From Macrotrachela quadricornifera (taxonomy: Eukaryota > Rotifera > Eurotatoria > Philodinida > Philodinidae): 64,000 bases of DNA. This document shows, piece after piece, positions 11,700 through 23,300 of this stretch. Location: contig JAJEKB010001370.1 in NCBI GenBank assembly GCA_022393335.1, positions 1 to 64,000 on the forward strand. Direction: 5' to 3'. Within the stretch, counting starts at the first letter, position 1. Each line of letters opens with the position of its first letter. The notes under the pieces were generated by a model. The model worked only from the letters and a program-made list of their open reading frames with translations, had not been told where the DNA came from and did no database searches. Made by a program: the position numbers and the translations under genes.

Positions 11700-13935
11700 T
11701 AGTCCTATTCAAAATTATTGTCATCGTCTTGCTTTTTCTTTATTTTTTAATTTCTTTATATTTCTTATAATTTTCTTGGCTTTATTGAATTTGCTCTACA
11801 TTTCTATATAATATTGGCATCCATGCTGCATTAGTTTCAGCCTGTATATTAACTGATTGACGTATTATTGAATATATTGCCTCTTTTGTGTGTCTTTCCT
11901 AATAATCTTTTTCTTTATCAATCATAAAGGCATTATTAGCATCAAATGAATATTGGTTTTGCTTTCCTTCAAAATATTTTTATTTATTTTTGAATGACTA
12001 TCATTTGTATTGTCATTGATTGTTTTTGGATATAGATTTCATAACTATAGTTTGACTAATATAAGTTTTTTTGTATGAGCAAAGAGTCAAATAGAGAATG
12101 GAATTTGATGAATTATTTTATGATCGATTTAACTGTGGGTCTAATTTGTATGAATAAAAAAAAATACAATTCATATTTTCTTTTTAATATTCATAGTTTT
12201 GTAACAGGAACAAGTGTTAATGATAAACTGTATTTCATTTCTTCATTATCATTATTTCAAATGAATATAATATTAAAAGTGTTTCTGTTACATTTAAATT
12301 CTTTACATACTAGTTCTTTTTAAAGGATATGATGAATTTAGTTGTATATTTTTCTTTTCATATTTATCGTCTAATATTATTTCGAATATTCTTGCAATCA
12401 TGTTTTTAACAATATTTGATTTAGTAGATCTCTTATAACTAATTCAAAATTTAACCCTCGAATACTGTTTGTGAATTCAACTCGATCTACACAATGTCAT
12501 TCCTTCTATCCACGCTAATATGAATTCTTTTCCAATCGTTAGTCTATAATTCCTTGAAAAAGATCATGCAGAAAATGAGTTCTCTTAGCACAGCAGGAGA
12601 CGAAAAATAGCATTGTATGAGTTCCATCAAACCTTTAAAAAAGTGTTTGAGAAATAATAATTACCTAACAGCCGTTTCTTGTCGAAATCATATGATAATA
12701 ATATTTATATTCTTATTACGGTTAAGCCTTGTTAATTGTGTATTGAAATATTCAATCCATTATTTTATTCAAATTCAGAGATAAACTTAATTGTTTTTGC
12801 TTGTGTGTCTGTACTTCACTGATTGCACCAAGAATATGTGAAAACAAAAGGGATTCGTTTTCCATAAAACTTGACCAAGGGTAATCGGTTGTGAAGGACT
12901 TGAATCTACAGCTACTTTTTCAGTTTGTTTTTTTTTCTCACAGAGAAGAATCCGGTAAAAATAAATTGTCTCGACGCTTGTATGTCCATTCTACATTCAT
13001 TGATTCACCAACAACGCCAAAAAAAAAGATAATTTTCACCGAAAATTTGACAAAAAATAATCAATAATGAGGAAATTAGAATTTGAGGTTCATTTTTACT
13101 TTTCTTTACTATTACTATTAATAAATTTTTCTGAAAACCTTGATCAAATGTAATCATACATGGGAAATCTGCATCCGAAATAAGTTTTCATTTTTTTTAC
13201 TATTACTAACAGTTTATTCTAAAAAACTTTTTCAAAGGTTAGTCAAAGTAAAAAGCTAGAATCTCTATTATAAATGTAATTTTGATACCAGGTACTAGTT
13301 CTCATGGATGCAGTATTTTAATGTAATGGGGATTGACTACACAGTTTTGATGGAGTATTAATTGAGGTTAAATAATATTTATTTTGTTTCTATAATTTTG
13401 TAGCTCTATTACTAATTTCTGTTTTCATTATTGTTGTTGGATTTCCCTTCGTTTGTATCTATACACTAGTATTACTTAATGTTTCTTCACTTTTGTCTAA
13501 TCTTACAATTTTTTCATCTCCACCTGCTTCAACAACAATAATATCATTCATCCGCTTAATTCCATTTAAAATCTTTACTTCTTTCTTGTTTACATAACAT
13601 TTTTTCAGTTTAGAATAGATGTTGATATTTCTGCCATTGCTGTATTTTAAATTTGTGTTGGTATTGAATATAATGATTTTTCAGTTTACAAATTGTACTA
13701 ATTGTATTAATTATTGTTCATGTTGAGATAAATTTTAATGCTTCTGATACTATTTTAAGATGTTCTTGACTTAACTGTATTATTAACATATCAATAACGT
13801 TTGTTATATTCAATTTATTTTGATGATTAACACTATTGACTGTTGCTTGATTTGGTTTTCTTTTAAAATTTGTAGCTATTTGAATATGTTTTAAAATGAT
13901 GTTAGTTTTAAAATTTTCATCATATCTGCTCATCT
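11700..13935 (-). mobile_element. Relic of a Penelope-like or GIY-YIG retroelement
   Basis: Two separated peptide fragments on the minus strand look like the two ends of one retroelement protein. Near the 5' end (about 13600-13500) the frame reads NKKEVKILNGIKRMNDIIVV and then EKIVRLDKSEE, resembling the conserved region ahead of the reverse transcriptase in Penelope-like elements (an LKxLKxNxxIVIxxADKGxxxV-type pattern). Near the 3' end (about 11900-11790) the frame reads ERHTKEAIYSIIRQSVN followed by ETNAAWMPIL, resembling the C-terminal tail of GIY-YIG-ending retroelements (KEAIxI...INxxxGxxxxxAWMPTI). Stops and frameshifts separate them and I cannot recognise the reverse transcriptase core between. 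It is dead if the reading is right. Alternatively both similarities are chance. Confidence 0.4.
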
Positions 13936-15062
13936 ATCTTAAGCTGACTTGATGTTTTTAGGAAAATGCTTTCTCAAAAATCTATCAATAAATTTCCAAC
14001 ACCCACTTTTGTGAAATCAAGCGAAAACTGAATGTTAGTATTTTGATTATAGATGTTTCAAACGAACCGAACCAGATCTAGTTTTTAACAAGATAGCAGG
14101 TCTACTTAATTGTGGACAAAAGTCAAAACGATTAGCAGGCCAACTATGTGGATGCGACTGAAAGTTTTGTCCGCAATTATAGATTAGTCCTTTTCTAGAT
14201 CTTCTCGATTTGTCCCTAATTAGCTACTTATGCAATTCATCTCTTCCTAATTCGTTTCTAATTGGTTAGAATATATTTTTGTAACTGACGTAATTTCTTC
14301 TCGTGCACGTTGACAATATAATTGATAAATTATGAGTATATGTTACTTGAAGCATATGCTTATATATACGGCAGAAAAAGAAAATAGGATACTGCTAATG
14401 TATTGTTCATGATATGATCATTGAAAAATAGCAGTCGTCGAAGACACGGACGTAAGAAGAACGAGCTATTTATGCAAAGGATGAATTGAGGAAAACGTTT
14501 CAGAGGTGAATCTTCCAATCGACCAATATAAAACGAATCGAAAGTAGACCTTTTTTTTCTCTTTATGATCATTAGAATAATTATGTTTAGAACAGATGAG
14601 TCACTGTTATGCAGTATAATTCTTTCATCCTTTTCTCTTTTGAATTTCTCTTTTTTCCCATGTTACAATGGATGATCGTCTAAAATGATGTGAAATTAAT
14701 ATTAATACCAAAAAAAAATACGATTGATACTTATGTGTTGACATTAAAATCTTCATTCTAGTCCACAAGCATATTAATTAGTATTACTTTACATTAAGGG
14801 TAATTCTAATATGGTAATCTTTAAATTTATTTATCAAAGGCACAGTCGAACCGAAATGAATTCGAACTCGGACCAGAAACTCGGTTAAGTTCATTATCTG
14901 ATATCAAAACAGAAATGAGACGACCAGCTGTGTGTTTTTTTTATCAATCATGATAAAAGTAATTCTCAAGTTTTTTAAGGCATATACTCATTGGCACTAT
15001 GAAAAATATATTCATATTAATGTTAAAGTATAGTTTTATTTCAGAAAATAATTACAAAATAA
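13936..15062. other. Non-coding stretch downstream of the parkin-like gene
   Basis: Apart from the short inverted repeat near 14093-14203 nothing is recognised. A minus-strand open stretch at 14572-14360 has no domain and no gene-like composition. Confidence 0.5.
14093..14203. repeat. Short imperfect inverted repeat
   Basis: TTAATTGTGGACAAAAGTC near 14107-14126 is imperfectly mirrored by TTTTGTCCGCAATTATAG near 14165-14184, with partly matching flanks. It could be a small MITE; support is weak. Confidence 0.35.
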
Positions 15063-16030
15063 TTAAAACCAATGAGATTGAATACAATCTGTACGAAATT
15101 CCATTTCACATATCCAACACCATGTCATTCCACAATGTATGCAAGATATAGCATTACAACCCCCTACATATTTTGATAATAAATATATCAGTTTATTAAT
15201 AAAATCTATTTTTTTTACGAACCATTTTTTTCAGTTTTTATAGAGCATCTGGGACATTTCTTGATGGTAACCAATGGTGATTCACGCCGAAAACCAAATA
15301 ATTGATGCCAAAACTAAAAGAAGAAACATAAAAAAATTAATTGTAGTTTTTCATAATCGTCTTACTGAAAATGGTTGATTATCATTTTTTTCATTATCAT
15401 TTTGGCATGGACAAACTTCAACAGTATCGTCTTCCAAAAGTTCTTTACAATTTCGACAAAATGTTTTCTATAATAAAATTAATTAAATATTCAAATTCAA
15501 TAAATATATCTTGCATCATACCCCACAACCGAATGGCAATGGACAAAATATTTTTAGATTACTTTCATCAATTATAAGTCCACAACCACAAGATGGAGTT
15601 GGACAAATTACACCTTGATGATAAAATACATATTCTTCAGCACCAAACGTTTTATATCGTTCATACTATAAATAAAGAATTTTAAATTTGAATATACATA
15701 TATTTCATATACATACATTTATTTTATCCATTAAACGAAAGACATGTAATTCACGAAGAAGTGTATTTGAACAACCACATGGACATCCAAGACTATATCC
15801 TATATTTGGATCATATTTAAATCGACGATAATTAAGATTTGTTATAGCATATTGCTTAAAACATAAAAGACATACATGATGATTACAATTAAAGACAATT
15901 GTTAAATCTCTTTGAATAGAAAAATATTTAAATAAATGATAATTTTTATTAAATCTATTTACTTATTATATAAACAAATGCAACATTCATGTTCATTTTT
16001 ATCTTTTTGTACTATTGATGATATATGTAC
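15063..16030 (-). CDS. Short parkin-like RBR E3 ubiquitin ligase
   Basis: RING-between-RING protein closest to parkin; predicted 232 aa, against about 465 aa for full parkin. Exons in coding order: 16030-15963, 15909-15717, 15665-15522, 15467-15366, 15313-15223, 15163-15063; all phases agree. RING1 starts at ECCICLYNK (residues 15-23), the IBR follows (CPTPSCGCGLIIDE ... CGKTFCRNC), then a short linker and RING2 (CPRCSIKTEKNGGC ... WCWIC). The C-terminus SHWF matches the parkin tail. The UBL and RING0 domains are absent. The ATG at 16030 directly follows a TTCAG acceptor, and an in-frame stop lies just upstream, so either translation starts here after a 5' UTR (trans-)splice or upstream exons are not visible. 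The catalytic Cys is kept (C202, parkin C431), but the residues matching H433 and E444 are Ala204 and Thr213. Confidence 0.88.
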
Positions 16031-16032
16031 AT
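16031..16032 (-). promoter_or_regulatory. Splice acceptor directly on the parkin-like start codon
   Basis: On the minus strand the sequence reads ACTACTTCAG immediately followed by the ATG. This is the layout expected for a spliced-leader trans-splice site or a 5' UTR intron. Confidence 0.5.
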
Positions 16033-16059
16033 CTGAAGTAGTGTTGATTTGGCAAGCCA

Positions 16060-16878
16060 TTATTTATAAAATATATTTAGATTCATGAATAGTAGTTGAA
16101 ATACGTCTTAACCTCGTGCTTGTTTTTGCTTATATCAAAAACAATAGAAAATTTGATTGGTTAGTTAAAATTAACAATTGCAAAGTCTATCCATGAGGCG
16201 ACACTATCAATTCATGAGATATTTTTGACCTTAAAATATGGCCTTTCATACAATTATTATTAAATGAATCTCATGATAGTTTAGACAAAAATTCTTGTCA
16301 CCAAAAAGTTTCTATTTTAAAAATATGTTGAAAAAGATACAAAAAAAAATAAATTCTTTTACGTGTTTCATAAAGATTAATACAATGCAATCTAATAATT
16401 GAATGTATTTTTTATATTGAAAGTTTAGTAACTATTGGATATTTAAATACTTTATTCACAAACGTATACTGTTAAAAATATAATTCATCAGACAAAAACT
16501 ATTTCGATATGATTAAAAATCTGATGTATAATGTGAGGCATGTAAATATTGAGTTACCTACTATATGTTACATGCAACTCTAACTAATTAACTCTATTAG
16601 ATACAATATTTTTGGATTAAAATATCAATTGATACTCAATCGACTGAATTAAGTACATTTTACAGATAAGGACTGAATTATTAACATTTGAGTTATTCTA
16701 AAAATAGTGTTATTCAAAGTCTTCTATCAATAAAATAAACTCAACAATATTTAAATATATGAAATTTAATATTCTATAGAACAACTGTTCGATCTGATTT
16801 TTTTGTAAAAATATAATACATTCTAAAAATTCTTTTCTCTTTTATTTACTAAAACGAAACAATAACGAAAAATTAACA
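16060..16878. other. Divergent intergenic region
   Basis: AT-rich DNA between the minus-strand parkin-like gene and the plus-strand lectin-like gene. I see no UBL or RING0 coding exon on the minus strand here, which argues against a missed parkin N-terminus within this stretch. Confidence 0.5.
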
Positions 16879-19800
16879 ATGCTTTGTCCATTATTATTTT
16901 TTTACTTTATACATTTTGTAATGTCATTAAGTAGTCAAGAAGATTTATCAATAACAAAATATTCTGAAATTGGTTGTTTAATATTAAAATCAGATAAACA
17001 ATTTATTGTTAAAAATATTCAAGAAAATATTTTATTACCTTATCAAACATTTTATAGTTCACATATGACAATTGAATTATGTTTTCGTCTTTGTCGACGA
17101 TGGATAATTTTAATGTTTAATAATGAAAAAATTTGTATTTGTTTATATACAATTAATAAACCTTATGAATTCAATGAATACTTAGGAGAATTTTTATCTA
17201 TTGATAATTGTACATCAAATCATGTACAAATTTATTCTTTAACTGAAGATATTTATATACTACCATCTTTATTAACATCAACAGGTGATGATTGGTCATT
17301 AGATGGTTGTTATTATTTACAAAATATTGGAAAAGTTTATATTGATTTATGGTTAACTAATCTTAATTATATTCAAGCAATTGATTTTTGTAGAATACAT
17401 TGTCAAAAAAAATATAAAACAAATTATTATTCATATTTATTATCACGTAAAAAATATTGTTATTGTTTTCCAGTGAAATTTTCTCAAGCAATAAAAACAA
17501 TTGCATTACGAAAACCATTAATACATTGTTCATTTCTTCCTTATATATGTCATGGATTTTCTGATTCATGTGAAAAATATTATTCAGAAACAAATGCTGA
17601 TACTTTAATTAAAATTGATGTACATAATTATTGTTTATCATCACATTTTATTTCATTTATATTTGATAGAATATTTTATATGTGTTTTAAATCAATATTA
17701 CTTCAAGGACAAATGACATTTTCAATAATAAATTATGAACAAGAATGTTTACCAATAACTATAAAAACACGTGAACAATGGAATTATTTAATACAATCAT
17801 CATGGATAACTTATTCTAGAACATTTATTTCGACTAATAGAAATTCAACATTTATTTTTAAGAATTTATTTCAATATCAAAATCTTACATTATTATCAAA
17901 TAATCTTTGTATTATTATTATACGAAGAAATCTACATGAAGTTTCATATGATCTTATTCAATGTACTTTAATATATGCACCTGGTTATGTTTTATGTGCA
18001 CAAAAACCTTTTCAATCAATAAATTCAGATGAAGAAATAGAAGATGAATTTCAAATGATGTATGTAGATATTGATAATACCGGTATATCCAATCAGATAA
18101 GATCAGCTGTGTAGTTTAGTTGAGTGATTTTTGAAAAATCATAGAAATTTTATCAGACTCGGAATATCATCATCTTGGAAATAGCCGGTAGTGAGAATCG
18201 AACTAATGACCTATGAAATAACATTACCTAAAACATATGAACTATTTTGGTTCTATCAATATTTAGTTATAAAAGAAGGAAATATTTAACTCAAATGTAT
18301 ATTTTTAAATCCTTCAAAAAACTAATTGTTATTTTCACTTATTCGTATATCATTCTTCATTAATTTGTATATGTAGAAATATTTTTCTCATATTTAATCA
18401 TCATTTTTAGTTTGAAAAAATAATCATTTACATCCTATATTGCACAACATTCTAGTAATTATTTTTTTTCGTATTTATATAAATGATTTTTAGTTCATAT
18501 CAACTCTCTTTTATGTATGCGCCTATATTAAGGGTACCCTCTCTTTTTCTGACCATTTCAGGATCTTGAAGATGGTAAGACTGATCGGGCTGAAATTTTT
18601 ACTACAGATAGAGGACCTAAATTGATGCGACATGTGTTCAAGAAAAAAATTTTCCGAAGGGATCTTCTTGGGTTTTTTGGAGAACCAATGGTTTTCTATG
18701 GGATCTTATCTTGCCATCACTTTACCCCATCAAACTTTGTCCCATTTTTTTATAACGAAAACATCTAAAAGTTTTCTAGAAAATCATGAAAGAACAACAT
18801 TCAGTCTATCTTTAAAGGATCCAAACAAAAAAAAAATTTTTTTTTTCATTTCTATCAAAAAAGAGGGGGTACTCTTTAATCATTTATTTATTTATATATT
18901 TAGAAATAATAACTCTGATGTTTCCATTGATGAAACATCATATTGTCCATCAGAATTTATTTTATTCAATAAAAAATGTTATTATATTCATTCATCATTT
19001 ACTAATAATATTCAATCTGGTGAACGTTTATGTTATAATCAATACTCAAATAGTACACTTGTTAAATTTGATTCACATGAATGGGGTAATATTAATACAA
19101 CAAGATTTCTTGGTCGAACATATGATGATATGTTACTTGAATTTTTTTATTATTCATTAGAAAAAAAATTATTTATGGAATCAAGATATAATTTAACTAG
19201 AAAACATTGGTTACGATTACTTCTTGGTGATAAAAATGATCCAAATGAATGTGTTTTACGTTATTTTACTCGTTCAACAGGTGCATTTATGATATTTCAT
19301 CGATGTAATAATGGTGGTCATCCTGTTTGTCAATGTGAACCAATTCGAAAAGAAATTTCAACTATAATATCAACTCATACAACTATTTCTTATATAAATA
19401 CTATACAAACCGAAACAAAATTTGAATTAACGACTACGAATAAAATAAATATATTAAATTCTACGGATTTATTGGTTCTATCAAATATAACAAATCAATC
19501 AATTTGTAATAATTGTACAACAATAAGTCCTAAAATTGATGAAGATCTTAATAATAATGAAACAAAAACTGAATCAATGACTACAAGTTTAATAACACAA
19601 ATCACTTTTTTAAATTTTACAGATTCGTTGGTTTTATCCAATACAACAATTCAGACAATTTGTGAAAATTGTACAATAACTAATCCTATAGCTGATGAAG
19701 ATCTTGTTAATAATGAAACTACGATTGATAATGAAGTTTATAATGATACATTCACAGATATTGTAAATGATCAATTAAAAAAGACACATGTAAAATATCA

Positions 19801-20179
19801 TCCATTAATAGTAATTCTTACTGGTCCAATATTGGCATTTATCGTATTATTCATAGGAATTGGTTTACTTATTCGTCATCTTCGACAAAATCGTGGAACA
19901 TATTCAACTCGTAGTAGTATAGTAGGTGCTCGCCGAACAAAACGTTCATCAACAATAGCAACTACAGGTGATGTTCCAAATACGCCTGCAGCCCGATATA
20001 GTCGTTCAACTCTTCCAAGATTTTCATTACCTGAGACTGTTGTGTTACTTCCATTAGATAATTCAATACAAAATGATGATAATATGGAACTTTTATCTGC
20101 AACGAAAGCACATGTCATTAATGATGAAGAAAAAATCTTAGAAGATAATGAAGAATCATTATATGCTAGATTGAAATGA
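16879..20179 (+). CDS. WSC-like / C-type lectin-like type I membrane protein
   Basis: Two coding blocks are joined here as one gene of 818 aa: 16879-18059 and 18904-20179. The donor after 18059 is GTATGT, the acceptor is TTTAG, and the phases match. Block 1 opens with a signal peptide (MLCPLLFFYFIHFVMSLSSQ) and has two Cys-rich WSC-like modules (one near GCLILKSD ... CICLYT, one near DGCYYLQN ... KKYCYC) plus a further Cys-rich part. Block 2 has a C-type lectin-like domain (YCPSEFILFNKKCYYIHSSF ... NECVLRYF ... HPVCQCE), a Thr/Asn-rich stalk with many N-glycosylation sites and an internal duplication of about 55 residues, a membrane helix (IVILTGPILAFIVLFIGIGL), and a basic tail. Likely a cell-surface glycan-binding protein (inference). 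They could instead be two genes; the intron is long because an element sits in it. Confidence 0.6.
18183..18245 (-). other. tRNA-like relic
   Basis: On the minus strand, TAGTTCATATG resembles an A box, and GGTCATTAGTTCGATTCTCA resembles the variable-loop and T-arm (B box) region of a tRNA, followed by CTACCGGC. The anticodon arm is shortened and the acceptor stem does not pair, so this would be a dead tRNA or tRNA-derived repeat, not a working gene. Confidence 0.35.
18525..18883. mobile_element. TTAA-flanked MITE in the lectin-like gene intron
   Basis: The left end reads TTAAGGGTACCCTCTCTTTT and the right end is its inverted counterpart (AAAAAGAGGGGGTACTCTTT, then AA). Both ends abut TTAA, the target of piggyBac- and Kolobok-type transposases. 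The 0.36-kb interior has no transposase. It lies in the intron that joins the two blocks of the lectin-like gene and explains its length. Confidence 0.65.
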
Positions 20180-20282
20180 CATCTATCGACAAAATCTCTA
20201 ATTCATTTGTATTTTATCCATTCATTGATCATCTTTCAAATAATATTAATATCAATAAATTCTCTTCGTTTTTTTATTTTAT

Positions 20283-20288
20283 AATAAA
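20283..20288 (+). terminator. Poly(A) signal of the lectin-like gene
   Basis: AATAAA lies about 105 nt after the stop at 20179 and about 48 nt before the splice acceptor at the ubinuclein start codon. This is the spacing typical of the boundary between two genes of a trans-spliced operon. Confidence 0.5.
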
Positions 20289-20334
20289 CTAAATGAATAT
20301 AATTGCATGAAAAATTTTATGTCTTATCATTTTT

Positions 20335-20336
20335 AG
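20335..20336 (+). promoter_or_regulatory. Splice acceptor directly on the ubinuclein start codon
   Basis: ATCATTTTTAG is followed at once by ATG at 20337. With the poly(A) signal just upstream and the preceding gene only 157 nt away, this is a good candidate for a spliced-leader acceptor. Confidence 0.55.
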
Positions 20337-23300
20337 ATGTCTTTACTTGGGAAAAAAGGTCAAGACTTATCACAATTACCTACACTTTGTTATGAAATTA
20401 AATTAAATTTACCAACAAATGTTGATAGTCATCCACAAGAAATATCTTTTTTAGATTTAATTACCAATGATACAAAATTTGTAAGATATTTTAATTTTTA
20501 TTCTATAATTTATTTTCATTGTTCTTTGTTTTTTTTGTAGAAAAATGATAAAGAAAGTTTAGAATTAGTTCTTAGTTCGTATGTAAAAGCATGTGGAAAA
20601 CAAAGCGTTAAAGAAATTCTTGCTGAACGTGATGTAAATATTTTTTTATCTTTCTTCTGATTTCTTATTAAGAGTTTTTTTTTAGACAATTGTTGAGGAT
20701 AATGCATCATTGTCTGATATAATTCGTGCTTTAATGGACTATAATGATCAACAAAATGCAAATTTAGGTGTTGGTTATAATGATCCAGATGATGATGATT
20801 CATTTATTGATGATTCCACAGCTGCACAAGATATAATACCAAAAAATATGACTAACGAACGAGATGGATTTTATGTTAATGAAAAACATCAACCAATAAA
20901 AGCTCGATATATAAGTGATCCAAGTGAATCAGAGAGTGAAAATGATGTAGTTAGTGAAAGTAATGATGATGATGATGAATCAAGCGAAAGCGAAAAAGAA
21001 GAAAAACAAAATAAAAAAATTACTAACGTACGTACTATTAAATCAAAGTAATTTTTATTATTTTTTTTCTGATTTATTTTTAGAATGAAGATTTAAATGA
21101 GAAAGTATGTTATTATAATTGAGAAATAATCTATAATGAATGATTGATTTTCATATTGAATATATTTGGCTCTGAAATGTTTTATTCAAAAGCAAACATA
21201 TCATAGAACACAGTAAAACGTGATCTTAATTTTCGTATTAAAAAATAACCTCATATATATGTACCTTTCTTTTGAGGTTAAGTAGAATACGTTTTGACTT
21301 TTCAAAATAAATTAGTTTTTAGTATGCAAGCAATATATATTATTTCATCAATCATTCGCCACGTGAGAACCTAAAAATTGGAGAAGATGTATCTACATTA
21401 GTTAGATTTTTCGAACAAGAAAATCGCAGAAATCTTTCTTATAAATAATCATATTTCATAATAAGAACTTTCTGACAAATTATTAAAGAAACTGATAATT
21501 ATTTAAAAAATCCTTTAGTTACTCAGATATTACAAGAATTATGAAAATTTCAGGAATGTCTACAACTTTAATGTAAGCAAATGAATTTGTCAATTCAAGA
21601 AGAGTTTCTTCTCATATGTTAGGACTTTCCAAAATTAGTTGGATAGTTCATTCTTGCATAGTAGTGATTGTAGCAATTTATTAGAAGCTATTCATTTGGG
21701 TCTTGATAATTTTCGAAAAAATTGTTGCCAGTTTGTTCATATGTTTCCATAAGTTTCATTTTTATGAACGAGTAATTAAGGGTGACAACGATAAATTTCT
21801 TGCTTGTATCCAACTAATAGTCATAATAACCTCAAAATATCGTTGTAACATATGAGTAATTCTGTCGAAAATTTTCTCCTCACATAGAAATCTCCGATAG
21901 ATTTTTGCCTTTCGGTTATAGGCGATTCTGAATAATTGAGAGAAAATTATGCTGGTTCGGGAAATTCTCATATCTGACAATAGTTGCTAAGAAGCTCTAA
22001 TCTCAGTACTGAAAGTTATTGGGAATAAAACAACATTGGTGAGATGAGTTTCAAAAGAAAGACACGTATATGAAATAAAGTTTTTAATACGAAAATTTAG
22101 CCCACATTTCGCTCTATTCTCTGATATATTTGCTTTTAAATACGACATATAACAAAGCTAGAGAATAAATAAAAAAAAACAGTTATTCATTATGCTCATC
22201 CATTATTATAGACTGATATATATATATGTAATATATTTTATAGAATGCAAAAAAGAGTAAAATTGATGATGACGAAGCTTTAAAATTATTAAATACAAAA
22301 CGAAAGCGGTATATTGACGATTATATTATTTGTTTTGACTTTTACGATATATAATTTTATTTTAGAAGTATATCTGAAGTTATGGCACCTTCATTACCAA
22401 ATAATCTCGATGATAAAACAAAAACCACGAAACCAACTGAAGAAACAATCAAAAAAGTTAAAAAACTAAGTGAAACTACTAATGAACAATGTATACAAAA
22501 TACGATATCAACTGTTTTACCAAATGAAATGGACAATGATATTAAAACATCTATGGAAAAGCTTGTTAAAGTTTGTTTTATTTTTTCTTTAAAATCTTTA
22601 TAAATCTCATTTTATTTTATTTAGTTAATTATATCCGATTCATTAATAAATAATATTCAAAAGAAGATCGAACGTCTTTTTGATCCTAATATTTGCCGTG
22701 AATTACTTGAGTAAAAAATTTCTTTTTTTTTTTAAATTTTCTTTTTATTATGTCTCTTTTTAAAGTTTACTGAAAAAACTTCATCGTCATACAAATGCAA
22801 ATCGTCAATTAGTTTTTGATATTTTAAGTACAAAAACTGGTATATGTACTTCAATATTAATAACGCGAGGTCGTTTGTTATTACTAAATGATTATGAACC
22901 ATCTATGAAATCAATTTCATTCAATGAACTTAAAGAAAAATTAAAAACTGAAATTAATCGTTCATTAGAATTTCATATTCAAACACATAATCAAGCAATC
23001 AAGTTTGTTCTTTATTTATTTGATATTATTTTAAAAGTTTTTTCTTTTTATTCTAGAGAATGGCAACAAAAAATGCTTGAAAATCCTTCGAAAGATAAAA
23101 ATCGAGGACCAAGAAAAAATTTTCGTTTATATAAAACAATAAAGTACTTTTTCAAAAATTTATTTTAATAAAAATAATTTCTATTTTAATTTTTCAAGTG
23201 AATTTATCATTCGTTGTATTGATCGTCAACTTGAAACTCTAGTAATATATGATTCAGATTCATTAGAATTATTTCTTCATGATCATATTGTTCCATTATG

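Noticed and set aside
12075..12323. 82-residue plus-strand frame (MSKESNREWNL...)
   Set aside because: No signal peptide or domain; it lies opposite the retroelement relic and is probably its antisense shadow.
16060..16878. Search for UBL/RING0 exons of a full-length parkin
   Set aside because: No minus-strand frame with UBL-like sequence between in-frame stops was found here.
18632..18903. In-frame N-terminal extension of the lectin-like block (MCSRKKFSEG...)
   Set aside because: It is the interior of a TTAA-flanked MITE followed by a TTTAG acceptor, and contains no signal peptide; more likely intron.
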